Assembly (NCBI GenBank): GCA_002278985.1
Contig: NCJP01000014.1
Location: forward strand, 1-18,086
DNA length: 18,086 nt
DNA from: Erythrobacter sp. 34-65-8
Lineage (GTDB): Bacteria; Pseudomonadota; Alphaproteobacteria; Sphingomonadales; Sphingomonadaceae
Direction of reading: 5' to 3'
This document shows positions 1 through 8,910 of this stretch, piece after piece. The notes beneath the pieces were generated by a model. It was not told the DNA's origin. It was given only the letters and a program-made list of their open reading frames with translations, and did not search any database. Position 1 is the stretch's first letter. Each line of letters opens with the position of its first letter. The translations under genes and the position numbers were made by a program.

Positions 1-81
1 TTACTTAACCGCCACATTCTGGCACTCTCTTCTTTTCATGAGCTGAGTGTTTTATCTAAAGCAGCCATTGGTTTAAAGGGC
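1..81. other. Foreign-looking leader joined to truncated prfC
   Basis: These bases are about 41% G+C by hand count, far lower than the neighbouring coding DNA. The prfC frame stays open through them, but the peptide it gives (ending AAIGLKG just before SDWMKIEQQRG) does not resemble the release factor 3 segment expected before SDWM, which should follow the P-loop and a basic stretch. The reverse strand has a short open frame ending in TGA, with no recognisable product. The most likely explanation is a chimeric read or assembly edge; a real deletion or insertion junction is possible. I do not recognise the source. Confidence 0.55.
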
Positions 82-1459
<1,378 letters not shown>

Positions 1460-1461
<2 letters not shown>

Positions 1462-1636
1462 GGGGTTCGCGCAGAGGGCGCAGAGGAGAAGGGAGACGCG
1501 GAGGAGTTGCGCCAGCGGCGAAGCCGCCCTCAACTCGGAAGGTCACCCAATCGGCGAGGTATGGGATAGTGATTGAGCCTTCGGCTCCGAGCAACATCTC
1601 AGCGCCTCTCTCTGCGCCCTCTGCGTGAACCCCCTT
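1460..1636. repeat. Nested inverted-repeat element after prfC
   Basis: The left arm (1460-1485) and right arm (1610-1636) are inverted copies with one bulged base and one mismatch. The core CGCAGAGGGCGCAGAG at 1470-1485 pairs perfectly with 1610-1625. Between the arms sit two further hairpins: GAGTTG/CAACTC (1504-1509/1531-1536) enclosing GCGGC-GAA-GCCGC (1515-1527), and GAGCC-TTC-GGCTC (1575-1587). The whole folds as a stem with two inner hairpins. Cores of the type 'gcagagg.cgcagag' occur as dispersed intergenic palindromes in many bacterial genomes, so a REP/MITE-like element is the best guess. The element starts inside the prfC stop codon and may also serve as its terminator, although there is no T-run. 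No coding capacity is evident. Confidence 0.75.
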
Positions 1637-1676
1637 CTTCTTGCGGCACGCGCTACGCCCGCCTAGGCTTTCGCAT

Positions 1677-2249
1677 ATGGCCGAATTCTCCGACACCCTG
1701 ACCGACGCGCATGTCGCGATGATCGGCAAGCAGCCCGTGTTCTTCGTTGCGACCGCCGCTGAAGGCGCGCGGATCAACTTGAGCCCCAAGGGCTACGACG
1801 CGTTCCGGGTGCTGGCACCGGACCGGGTCGCGTATCTCGATCTGGGCGGTTCGGGCAACGAAACCAACGCGCACCTCATGGCAGACGGCCGGATCACGCT
1901 GATGTTCTGCAATTTCCAGCAGCCGGCCCTGATCCTGCGAATTTACGGTCGCGGCCGCCCGGTGCTGCCGCAGGACCCGGAGTGGGAGCAGTTCGCAGCG
2001 CATTTCACCCTCCTGCCCGGCACCCGCCAGATTTTCGACATCGCGGTGGAGAGCGTGCAGACCAGCTGCGGCTGGGGCGTGCCGCTGATGGCATTCGAGC
2101 GGGAACGTGAAACGCTGAAAAAGGCCCATCGCCAGTCCAACCCGTCCGAGTGGGCGGCCAGGCATGCGATCCGGCTGGCGAGCATTGACGGCCTGCCGGC
2201 GCGGCCGACCGACCGCTATATCGCCGGCGAGGCTGAAGGTCCGGCCTGA
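1677..2249 (+). CDS. Pyridoxamine 5'-phosphate oxidase family (PPOX-fold) protein
   Basis: A 190-residue protein of the split-barrel flavin-binding group related to pyridoxamine 5'-phosphate oxidase. The segments AEFSDTLTDAHVAMIGKQPVFFVAT, INLSPKGYDAFRVL, VAYLDLGGSGNETNAHL and ITLMFCNFQQP follow the family's N-terminal barrel strands. The Asn/Ser-Pro-Lys-Gly stretch is typical of FMN-binding members. True PdxH is longer and has a distinct C-terminal dimerisation domain, which I do not see, so this is probably a flavin- or haem-binding oxidoreductase of unknown substrate and not PdxH. I chose ATG 1677, where homology begins; upstream in-frame alternative starts only add an Arg/Pro-rich tail. 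The Shine-Dalgarno sequence is weak. The next gene starts one base after the stop, so the two are probably co-transcribed. Confidence 0.85.
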   Translation: MAEFSDTLTDAHVAMIGKQPVFFVATAAEGARINLSPKGYDAFRVLAPDRVAYLDLGGSGNETNAHLMADGRITLMFCNFQQPALILRIYGRGRPVLPQDPEWEQFAAHFTLLPGTRQIFDIAVESVQTSCGWGVPLMAFERERETLKKAHRQSNPSEWAARHAIRLASIDGLPARPTDRYIAGEAEGPA

Positions 2250-2250
2250 C

Positions 2251-2952
2251 GTGCGGCTGAAATTTGCAAGCTACAACATCCACAAGGCGGTGGGGACCGA
2301 TGGCCGCCGCGATGCTGACCGGATCATCACCGTCCTGCGGGAGATCGATGCGGATGTGATCGCCCTGCAGGAGGCGGATCTGCGGATCGGAGACCGGGCC
2401 AGCGTGCTGGAGCGCGCGGCGATTGACGATACGCCGTGGAAACCGGTCGAAGTGGCGCGCCGTCCGCGCAGCCTCGGCTGGCATGGCAATGCCATCCTGG
2501 TGCGGCGCGGGATCGAGGTGATCGAGGCCGAGCCGGTGGTTCTGCCGATGCTGGAGCCGCGCGGAGCGGCACGGGCCGATCTTCTGGTGGAGGGCGTGCG
2601 GATGCGGGTGGTGGGGACCCACCTCGATCTTTCGGGCCTGCGCCGCCGCGACCAGATCCGCAGCATCCTCGACCATGTGACCTGTTGCGGCCCCGGCTGC
2701 CCGACAGTGGTAATGGGCGATTTCAACCAGTGGGGTGTGCGCAGCGGGGCGATGGGTGAATTCGGTTCGGGATGGCATTTGCTGGACACGGGGCGCAGCT
2801 TCCCCTCGCGCCAACCGCTCGCGCCGCTCGACCGGATCGTGACGTCGCCGGAATGGACCTGTCATGAAAAAGGGGTGCACCACAGCGCCCGGGCCGCGCA
2901 GGCTTCCGATCATCTGCCCGTTGTGGCCGAGCTTGAGCTGCTCAAGTTTTAA
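2251..2952 (+). CDS. Endonuclease/exonuclease/phosphatase (EEP) family protein
   Basis: A 233-residue protein with the metal-dependent phosphodiesterase/nuclease fold shared by exonuclease III, DNase I and sphingomyelinases. The catalytic signatures are in order: SYNIHK (Asn9), DVIALQEAD (Glu41, metal ligand), GTHLDL (His124), MGDFNQW (Asp157, Asn159), a DRI motif near residue 206, and SDHLPV at the C-terminus (Asp220, His221). I see no signal peptide or membrane segment, so it is probably cytoplasmic. The GTG start at 2251 immediately precedes the first conserved strand (RLKFASYNIH); upstream in-frame codons overlap the PPOX gene and read as non-homologous sequence. The substrate (nucleic acid, phospholipid or inositol phosphate) cannot be told from the sequence. 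It is separated from glnK by about 150 bp that carry a sigma-54 promoter. Confidence 0.9.
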   Translation: MRLKFASYNIHKAVGTDGRRDADRIITVLREIDADVIALQEADLRIGDRASVLERAAIDDTPWKPVEVARRPRSLGWHGNAILVRRGIEVIEAEPVVLPMLEPRGAARADLLVEGVRMRVVGTHLDLSGLRRRDQIRSILDHVTCCGPGCPTVVMGDFNQWGVRSGAMGEFGSGWHLLDTGRSFPSRQPLAPLDRIVTSPEWTCHEKGVHHSARAAQASDHLPVVAELELLKF

Positions 2953-2970
2953 TCAATGATTACGAACTAG

Positions 2971-3441
<471 letters not shown>

Positions 3442-3469
3442 GCGCGTGCCTGACATGAGGGACCAATCC

Positions 3470-3548
3470 ATGATCCGAACACTTTCCAAGGTGACCACAA
3501 GGGCAGGCGGGGCGCTAGCGGCCTCCCTGCTCGCAGCCACCCCTGCCG
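3470..3548 (+). pseudogene. Out-of-frame signal peptide leader of amtB
   Basis: ATG 3470, with GAGG about nine bases upstream, begins MIRTLSKVTTRAGG followed by ALAASLLAATPAA. This is a typical signal peptide: basic n-region, hydrophobic core and Ala-rich cleavage region. It then runs out of frame. At 3549 a different frame (QEAAEAAAAVPNPGNNAWMM) gives exactly the mature N-terminus expected for AmtB. Joining them needs one base skipped or two added near 3546-3550, for example GCCGCAG where GCCGCGCAG would be in frame. The body frame has a stop (TAG 3516-3518) and no ATG, GTG or TTG between there and 3603. Confidence 0.8.
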
Positions 3549-3602
3549 CAGGAAGCGGCCGAGGCCGCTGCCGCCGTTCCCAACCCCGGCAACAATGCCT
3601 GG

Positions 3603-4814
3603 ATGATGACCTCCACCCTGCTCGTCCTGCTGATGATCCTGCCCGGACTTGCGCTGTTCTACGGCGGCCTGACCCGGCAGAAGAACATGCTTTCGACCAT
3701 GACCCAGGTCGGCGCGACCGCCTGCCTTGCCATGCTCATCTGGGTGATGTGGGGCTACTCCCTGTCGTTCGGTGACACCACCTACGAAGGCACGCTCGGC
3801 AAGTTCATCAGCGGAGGCAGCTACTTCCTGATTGGCACCGATGCTTCCAGCACGGCGGCCACCTTCACCGATGAAGTCATCAGCAAGTATGTCTTCATCA
3901 GCTTCCAGATGACCTTTGCTGCCATCACCGCCGCGCTCATCCTGGGCGCGACGGCGGAGCGGATGAAGTTCAGCGCGGTGATGGCATTTGTGCCGCTGTG
4001 GCTGACGATCGTCTACTTTCCGATCGCGCACATGGTCTGGGCCGGTGGCGGGCTGCTGTTCGAAGACGGCGCGCTCGACTTCGCTGGCGGCACCGTGGTC
4101 CACATCAACGCCGGTATCTCTGGCCTGGTGCTGGCCTACCTGCTCGGCAAGCGCCGCGGCTATCCCAATGAGCCGATGCCCCCGCACAGCATGACGATGA
4201 CGTTGATCGGCGCCGGTCTGCTGTGGGTGGGCTGGTTCGGGTTCAACGCCGGCTCGGCGCTGGAAGCCGATGGCTCGGCCGGTCTGGCCATGATCAACAC
4301 CTTCGTTGCCACTGCCGCCGCTGCGCTCACCTGGATGGTGATCGAACGGATTGCCGGGCACAAGGGCTCCGCGCTCGGCTTTGCCTCGGGCATCATTGCC
4401 GGTCTCGTGGCCGTCACCCCGGCCGCCGGCAACTCCGGGCCGTTCGGGGCGATCCTGCTCGGCATCGTGTCGTCGATCGTGTGCTACTACTTCGTCGCCA
4501 AGGTGAAGGCCAAGTTCGGCTATGACGATGCGCTCGACGCGTTCGGCATCCACGGCATCGGCGGCATCGTCGGCGCCATCGGTACCGCAGTGGTCTACCA
4601 GCCGTTCCTCGGCGGCCCCGGCGATGGCTCGACCCCGATGATCGACCAGCTCGGCGTGCAGTTCTTCAGCGTCGTCGTCACCCTGGCTTGGGCCGGCATC
4701 GGCACCCTGATCGCTGCCTACATCGTCAAGCTGACCATCGGCCTCAGGGTTACCGAAGAAGCCGAAGTCGACGGGCTCGACATCTCCGAACACGGGGAAC
4801 GCGCCTATAACTGA
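3603..4814 (+). CDS. amtB: Ammonium transporter AmtB (leader frameshifted)
   Basis: A polytopic inner-membrane Amt/Rh channel for ammonium uptake, regulated by GlnK. This frame gives 403 residues from MMTSTLLVLLMILPGLALFYGGL (TM1) to the cytoplasmic tail ending ISEHGERAYN. Family marks: FYGGLTRQKNMLSTM, ITAALILGATAERMKF, VVHINAGISGLV (first pore His), WFGFNAGSA and DAFGIHGIGGIVGA (second pore His). About 11 hydrophobic segments are apparent. The gene lies 28 bp after glnK to the intact leader ATG at 3470. The coordinates given are those of the uninterrupted frame; homology continues upstream to about 3549, and the real gene probably starts at 3470 with a frame break near 3548. Whether the break is a sequencing error or real cannot be told here. 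Two strong hairpins follow. Confidence 0.92.
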   Translation: MMTSTLLVLLMILPGLALFYGGLTRQKNMLSTMTQVGATACLAMLIWVMWGYSLSFGDTTYEGTLGKFISGGSYFLIGTDASSTAATFTDEVISKYVFISFQMTFAAITAALILGATAERMKFSAVMAFVPLWLTIVYFPIAHMVWAGGGLLFEDGALDFAGGTVVHINAGISGLVLAYLLGKRRGYPNEPMPPHSMTMTLIGAGLLWVGWFGFNAGSALEADGSAGLAMINTFVATAAAALTWMVIERIAGHKGSALGFASGIIAGLVAVTPAAGNSGPFGAILLGIVSSIVCYYFVAKVKAKFGYDDALDAFGIHGIGGIVGAIGTAVVYQPFLGGPGDGSTPMIDQLGVQFFSVVVTLAWAGIGTLIAAYIVKLTIGLRVTEEAEVDGLDISEHGERAYN

Positions 4815-4827
4815 TTACCAAGGTTCG

Positions 4828-4863
4828 GCGGGACCGGGAGATCCTCTCCCCTTCCGGTCCCGC
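4828..4863 (+). terminator. GC-rich hairpin after amtB
   Basis: A perfect 10-bp stem GCGGGACCGG/CCGGTCCCGC (4828-4837/4854-4863) with a 16-base loop lies 13 bases after the amtB stop. No T-run follows, so it may protect the 3' end or act together with the next hairpin. Confidence 0.55.
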
Positions 4864-4896
4864 TGCACGATGTTCCTCCTGCGAACACAGCCTAAC

Positions 4897-4930
4897 AAGG
4901 GCCGGAGCCAGCCGCTCCGGCCCCTTTTTT
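4897..4930 (+). terminator. Rho-independent terminator of glnK-amtB
   Basis: A 10-bp perfect stem GGGCCGGAGC/GCTCCGGCCC (4899-4908/4914-4923), a five-base loop CAGCC, and then a T6 run at 4925-4930. This is a canonical intrinsic terminator on the plus strand. Confidence 0.93.
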
Positions 4931-5172
4931 GTGTCTGATTGCGCACTCGCTGTTGCGGGTGCTTCCTCGCGGCTGTTCCTCCCGTTAGTCGGGCCGCTGC
5001 GGACGCGCGGTCGCGCTTGCGGTCCGCTGGTCGCGGACCGGATCAGTCCAGGCACCGGGGCCTTGTGTTGGGCCTCGGGCCTGGAAGGCCCGCAAGGCCG
5101 AACGGCCGCCCGCAGCGACCGAAGGGAGCGAGGATAGCCTGAGGGGCCGGATGGCCCCGCCGGCGCTTGAGG
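4931..5172. repeat. Hairpin-dense non-coding gap between convergent genes
   Basis: No credible gene is present. Short perfect stems follow one another: GCGGAC/GTCCGC (4999-5004/5022-5027), which competes with GGTCCG/CGGACC (5021-5026/5034-5039); CGGGCC/GGCCCG (5076-5081/5087-5092); GGCC/GGCC (5096-5099/5104-5107); and GGGGCC/GGCCCC (5143-5148/5153-5158). The last lies 14 bases beyond the stop of the minus-strand GMC gene and may help end that transcript, although no T-run is present. The sequence around 5108-5132 has the look of a dispersed intergenic element, but I cannot confirm copies elsewhere. Confidence 0.5.
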
Positions 5173-6759
5173 CTAAACAGAAGACGCCTTGATGAAGTCG
5201 GCGCAGCGTTCGCCGATCATGATGCTCGGCGCGTTGGTGTTGCCGCTGACGATCCTGGGCATGACCGAGGCATCGGCGATCCACAGCCCCTCAAGTCCCC
5301 GCGCCTTGAGCCTCGGATCGACCACCGCCGCCTCGTCGCCGCCCATGCGGCAGGTGCCGACCGGGTGGTAGACCGTGTCCGCGCGGCTGCGGACCAGCTG
5401 GTCGAGTTCGTCATCGTCATCGAGGTTGATCGGATGGCGGTCGCGCGGGCCGTATCCGGTCAGCGGCGGGGCATCGACGATCCGGTGCGACAGGCGCACG
5501 CCGCCCCGCAGCACGGCCATGTCGCGTTCGTCCTCAAGGAAATTGGGATCGATTCGCGGCGCGGCGGTCGCATCGCCGGAGTTGAGCCGTACCGTCCCCC
5601 GGCTCTCCGGGCGCAGCACGCAGGCATGGAGGGAAAATCCGTGGCTCTTGACCTTCTCGCGCCCGTGATCTTCCAGCACGGCAGGAACGAAGTGCCACTG
5701 CACGTCAGGCGCCGGAGCATCGGGCATCACGGTCCAGAACCCGCCCGCTTCGGCATAGGGCGTGGTCATGATCCCGGTCCGCTTGCGCCGGTGCTCGATG
5801 ATCGCTTTCGCCATCCGCACGGTGCCTGCCAGGCTGTCGCCGATGGGAACGGTCGATTCGGTCGCCCAGCCTGAGACGTAATCGATATGATCCTGCAGGT
5901 TGCTGCCCACGGCCGGCTTGTCGAGCATGACCTCGATCCCATGCTCTTTCAGGTGCTCGGCCGGGCCGATGCCTGACAGCATCAGCACCTGCGGGCTGTT
6001 GAATGCCCCGGCGCTGAGGATCACCCCGCCGCTCGCGTGGACCACTTCGCGCTTGCTGCCGCAGCGGATGGCGACGCCAGTGACCCGGCCCTGCGCGATC
6101 ACCAGTTTTTCAACCACGGTTCCGGTGCGGATATCGAGGTTGGCGCTGCCGCGCAGCGGCTCGACATAGGCGCGGGAGGCGGACCAGCGCTCGCCCTGGC
6201 GCTGAGTCACCTGGTACAGGCCGAAACCCTCCTGCCGCTCTCCGTTGAAGTCGCCATTGCGGGGCAACTGGAGCTGCGCCGCGCTCTCGACAAAGGCCTC
6301 GCTTGTCGGATTGGCCCACTTCTGGTCCGAAACGAACAGCGGGCCGCCCGCGCCGTGGAAATCGTCGGCACCGCGCTCGTTCGCTTCGGCCTTGCGGAAC
6401 CAGGGCAGGACATCGTCATAGGCCCAGCCGGTGCAGCCCAGAGCGGCCCAGTTGTCGTAATCCCACCGGTTGCCGCGAATGTAGACCATGGCGTTGATCG
6501 CCGACGATCCGCCCAGCCCCTTGCCGCGCGGCTGGTAGCCGATCCGGCCATTGAGGCCCTTCTGCGGCACCGTTTCGTAGCGGTAGTTGGAGTTCTTGAG
6601 GAGAAACGGCATGAAGCCCGGCGTTTTCACCAGCAGGTTGTTGTTGCTGCCGCCCGCTTCCAGCAGGCAGACCCGCCGGGTGCCGTCTTCCGCCAGCCTG
6701 CCCGCAACCGCGCTACCGGCACTGCCGCCGCCGATGACGATGTAATCGAACCTGTCCAT
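5173..6759 (-). CDS. GMC-family FAD alcohol dehydrogenase (choline dehydrogenase/AlkJ-like)
   Basis: A 528-residue glucose-methanol-choline oxidoreductase, which oxidises alcohols with FAD, usually passing electrons to a quinone or cytochrome. The Rossmann FAD site is GGGSAG (residues 10-15) with LLEAGGS after it. The two GMC signatures are RGKGLGGSSAINAMVYIRG (about 78-96) and SAGAFNSPQVLMLSGIGP. The active site shows HPVGTCRMG (His465) and NTNAPS (Asn509 the likely partner). Length is normal for BetA, AlkJ and polyethylene-glycol dehydrogenases; the substrate cannot be fixed from sequence. There is no signal peptide. A strong AAGGAGAGGT precedes ATG 6759. It is the last gene of the run, 21 bp after the hydroxylase gene, which suggests it may oxidise an alcohol made by that enzyme. 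Confidence 0.92.
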   Translation of the reverse strand: MDRFDYIVIGGGSAGSAVAGRLAEDGTRRVCLLEAGGSNNNLLVKTPGFMPFLLKNSNYRYETVPQKGLNGRIGYQPRGKGLGGSSAINAMVYIRGNRWDYDNWAALGCTGWAYDDVLPWFRKAEANERGADDFHGAGGPLFVSDQKWANPTSEAFVESAAQLQLPRNGDFNGERQEGFGLYQVTQRQGERWSASRAYVEPLRGSANLDIRTGTVVEKLVIAQGRVTGVAIRCGSKREVVHASGGVILSAGAFNSPQVLMLSGIGPAEHLKEHGIEVMLDKPAVGSNLQDHIDYVSGWATESTVPIGDSLAGTVRMAKAIIEHRRKRTGIMTTPYAEAGGFWTVMPDAPAPDVQWHFVPAVLEDHGREKVKSHGFSLHACVLRPESRGTVRLNSGDATAAPRIDPNFLEDERDMAVLRGGVRLSHRIVDAPPLTGYGPRDRHPINLDDDDELDQLVRSRADTVYHPVGTCRMGGDEAAVVDPRLKARGLEGLWIADASVMPRIVSGNTNAPSIMIGERCADFIKASSV

Positions 6760-6780
6760 GACCTCTCCTTTACGGAAAGG

Positions 6781-7728
6781 TTAGGTGGTCGCGTGCCCGT
6801 CCGCAATCGGGTTTTCATCCGCCACCGGTTGCGGCGCCTGCCGTTCGCGCCAGCGGGCGCGGATCATGTCGCTGGTGTCGCGGCTGTCATCGTGCGTCCA
6901 GCCCGGCTCGCGCAGCAGGTAGGACAGCTTGTGCCGCCAGGGCGCGCGCCAGATGTCCTGCACCATGCCGATCCATTCGTGGAACACCGCCCACAGCAGG
7001 TTGAAGCTGCCGAGCTGGCGGACGATGCCATACCGAATCCGTTCCTCGTCCGGACGCTCTTCCTCGAAGGTGCCGAACATCCGGTCCCACACGATGAATA
7101 CGCCTGCGTAGTTGCGGTCGAGGTAGCGCGGGTTGGTGGCGTGGTGGACGCGGTGGTGGCTGGGCGTGTTCATCACCGCCTCGAACCAGCGCGGCATCTT
7201 GCCGATTGCCTCAGTGTGGATCCAGAACTGGTAGATCAGGTTGAAGCCGCCGCAGATCGCGATCATCACCGGATGAAAGCCCAGCAGCACCAGCGGCAGG
7301 GCGAAGGCGAAGCCGAGGGTGAGCGCCCCGGTCCAGGTCTGACGCAGGGCGGTGGACAGGTTGTAGTGCTGGCTGGAATGGTGGTTGACGTGGCTGGCCC
7401 AGAACCAGCGGACGCGGTGCCCGGCGCGGTGGACCCAGTAATACTTGAGATCATCGAGTACGAAACAGGCAATCCAGGCCCACCAGGCCCATCCGATATC
7501 GAACAGGCGGAACTGCCACGCCCACAGGAACAGCAGCAGGAAGGCGCCTCCGGTCAGCGCGCCTGCTACCGTGCTGCCCAAGCCAAAGGCGAGGCTGGTC
7601 AGCGTGTCGCGCGGTTCGTAGGCTTCGGGCCGGTTCTTCCAGGCCCAGACCATTTCCAGCAGCACCAGCACCACGAAGCCGGGAACCGCATAATCGACGG
7701 GAGAGAAATCGGGCACCGGCTCAGGCAC
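6781..7728 (-). CDS. Fatty acid hydroxylase/sterol desaturase family membrane enzyme
   Basis: A 315-residue integral-membrane di-iron hydroxylase/desaturase. The conserved histidine boxes are present: HRAGH, HVNHH and the third cluster HHRVHH. The following segment RYLDRNYAGVFIVWDRMFGTF resembles the subgroup containing alkylglycerol monooxygenase (TMEM195) more than the C5-sterol desaturases. Several hydrophobic helices flank the boxes. The start is set at GTG 7728, which overlaps the TGA of the gene upstream (translational coupling) and begins just before the first hydrophobic segment; a second GTG at 7716 is possible. Longer in-frame versions run through the upstream gene and lack homology. 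The reaction is expected to be O2-dependent hydroxylation or cleavage of a lipid; the substrate is unknown. Confidence 0.88.
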   Translation of the reverse strand: MPEPVPDFSPVDYAVPGFVVLVLLEMVWAWKNRPEAYEPRDTLTSLAFGLGSTVAGALTGGAFLLLFLWAWQFRLFDIGWAWWAWIACFVLDDLKYYWVHRAGHRVRWFWASHVNHHSSQHYNLSTALRQTWTGALTLGFAFALPLVLLGFHPVMIAICGGFNLIYQFWIHTEAIGKMPRWFEAVMNTPSHHRVHHATNPRYLDRNYAGVFIVWDRMFGTFEEERPDEERIRYGIVRQLGSFNLLWAVFHEWIGMVQDIWRAPWRHKLSYLLREPGWTHDDSRDTSDMIRARWRERQAPQPVADENPIADGHATT

Positions 7729-8137
7729 CCAGGCGGCGCAAGCTGGCCGCCCATTCCGGCGCGCGCTGGCCCAGGTCAAAGGTGACACTGCCGAACCGGC
7801 GGTCACCCGTGCCAAGCGTCAGGTAGCCGTGGTCAAGTCGGACATGGTCATAACTGTCGAGCAGGCGGGCGGCAAAATGCGCCCCATGCCTGCGGAGCAG
7901 CAAGACCCGCCCGCGGGCATCGCGCAGCAAGGCGCCCATGCCTGCGCGGTCTATCACGACATCGGAGGCCTCGAACCCGCAGACGGCTTCGTCCGCCAGG
8001 GCGCGGGCGTGGCTTTCGTCTGCAATCCGGGTGTCTCCGCCCAGCCCGAGCCTGTGCGCCAGCCAGGCGAGCGCAAGGATGGCCAGCAACGAACCGCCGA
8101 ACTGGAGCAGCAGAGCGGTGGTGATGGCGGGGTTCAT
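7721..8137 (-). CDS. Small one-helix membrane protein, unknown function
   Basis: A 138-residue protein I cannot assign to a named family. Residues about 5-27 form one hydrophobic helix (NPAITTALLLQFGGSLLAIL onward). The rest is a soluble domain with charged, possibly beta-rich segments (ASDVVIDRAGMGALLRDARGRVLLLRRHG) and ends ASLRRLGA. ATG 8137 has AGG six bases upstream and begins right at the hydrophobic helix; a TTG at 8170 would only add a polar tail over an inverted repeat. It overlaps the hydroxylase start by eight bases and lies 33 bp after the phosphatase gene. It may be a partner of the membrane hydroxylase, but that is only neighbourhood inference. Confidence 0.75.
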   Translation of the reverse strand: MNPAITTALLLQFGGSLLAILALAWLAHRLGLGGDTRIADESHARALADEAVCGFEASDVVIDRAGMGALLRDARGRVLLLRRHGAHFAARLLDSYDHVRLDHGYLTLGTGDRRFGSVTFDLGQRAPEWAASLRRLGA

Positions 8138-8146
8138 GACCTGCTT

Positions 8147-8164
8147 ACTGACACAGCTGTCAGT
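8147..8164. promoter_or_regulatory. Operator-like palindrome ACTGACA-N4-TGTCAGT
   Basis: A perfect 7-bp inverted repeat with a four-base spacer (CAGC) lies between the phosphatase stop and the start of the membrane-protein gene, nine bases before its ATG on the minus strand. The size and symmetry suit a TetR-type repressor site; a small RNA hairpin covering the ribosome binding region is the alternative. No regulator gene is present in the window. Confidence 0.4.
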
Positions 8165-8170
8165 CAGCAA

Positions 8171-8617
8171 TCAAGAGCCGGATTGCGCACCGGCATGGAG
8201 CATGTCGATCGCGCCGCGCACGGGCGCCACGTCATAGCCTGCCGCCCGGGCAGCAGCGGCGATATCGTCGGGGCTCATGCCCAGTTTGGCCTGGGCAAGC
8301 GACCACAGCAGGGTGGAGCGGGTGCCGGACCGGCAATAGGCCAGCACCGGCCCGTCCGTGCTTTGCAGGGCGTCGATCATGGCGTTGACCTGCGGCTCGC
8401 CAAATCCGCCACCGCTGACCGGAATGGCGCGATAGGCGATCCCGGCAGCGTGTGCGGCTGCCTCGATCTCGGCCCCGTTTGGCTGGCCGTCATCCTCGCC
8501 GTCGGGCCGGTTGTTGATGATGAGGGCGATACCCTGCTCCGCTGCGGCAGCCACATCGCCCGGCGTAATCTGCGGGCTGGCGGACATTGTGTCGGTCAAG
8601 TGGCGAAACTGGTTCAT
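8171..8617 (-). CDS. TIGR01244/DUF442 (Blh-like) cysteine phosphatase-fold protein
   Basis: A 148-residue protein of the beta-lactamase-hydrolase-like group (DUF442; TIGR01244 sulfur transferase/phosphatase), with a dual-specificity phosphatase fold. Seen: N-terminal FRHLTDTMSASPQITPGDV, IALIINNRPDGEDDGQPNGAEIEAAA, a GGGFGEPQV segment, and the catalytic-loop motif VLAYCRSGTRSTLLW, whose Cys and Arg are the presumed nucleophile and phosphate-binding residues. In other proteobacteria relatives are found near sulfide-oxidation genes or fused to a metallo-beta-lactamase domain; neither partner is present here. ATG 8617 is chosen because AGGAG lies six bases upstream and homology starts there. It is the first gene of the minus-strand run that continues to the GMC oxidoreductase. 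Confidence 0.87.
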   Translation of the reverse strand: MNQFRHLTDTMSASPQITPGDVAAAAEQGIALIINNRPDGEDDGQPNGAEIEAAAHAAGIAYRAIPVSGGGFGEPQVNAMIDALQSTDGPVLAYCRSGTRSTLLWSLAQAKLGMSPDDIAAAARAAGYDVAPVRGAIDMLHAGAQSGS

Positions 8618-8910
8618 GGTATGCTCCTCGGTGCAGCAGCGTCGGACCGGGAGAGCTTTGGCGGCGGCGAACGCTGCTGGCAAGTGGGGGCAGGCGGGGC
8701 CAGCGCCCATGCCCAAATGACACAGTTTCTGCGCGCACGGCCCGATTCCCTCAAATCGTTCGCATGACGCACGATTTTAGGCTAAGGGCGAGTCTTGCAG
8801 CATGGGGGGTGCGCCTTGCGTTCTCCCCTGCGACATGTCTGGCGCGACAGCCGTTTGCGCGCCGGGCGTGACAGCGACGTAGGCGGCACGACGAAGGTAA
8901 ATGCACGTAT
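8618..8910. other. Divergent intergenic region, blh-like gene and csp gene
   Basis: These 293 bases must hold the promoters of the minus-strand operon and of the cold-shock gene. I could not identify convincing -35/-10 pairs on either strand, and no small gene or stable hairpin with a T-run stands out. Part of it may be a long 5' untranslated leader of the cold-shock mRNA, as is common for csp genes, but nothing here proves it. Confidence 0.4.

Noticed and set aside
2874..2881. GGTGCACC palindrome as an NtrC enhancer for glnK
   Set aside because: Only overlapping half-sites without the usual spacer, inside the upstream coding region; not enough to annotate.
6037..7785. 582-codon plus-strand open frame opposite the GMC and hydroxylase genes
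   Set aside because: It is a shadow frame: no motifs, compositionally odd, and it spans the 21-bp junction of two well-supported minus-strand genes.
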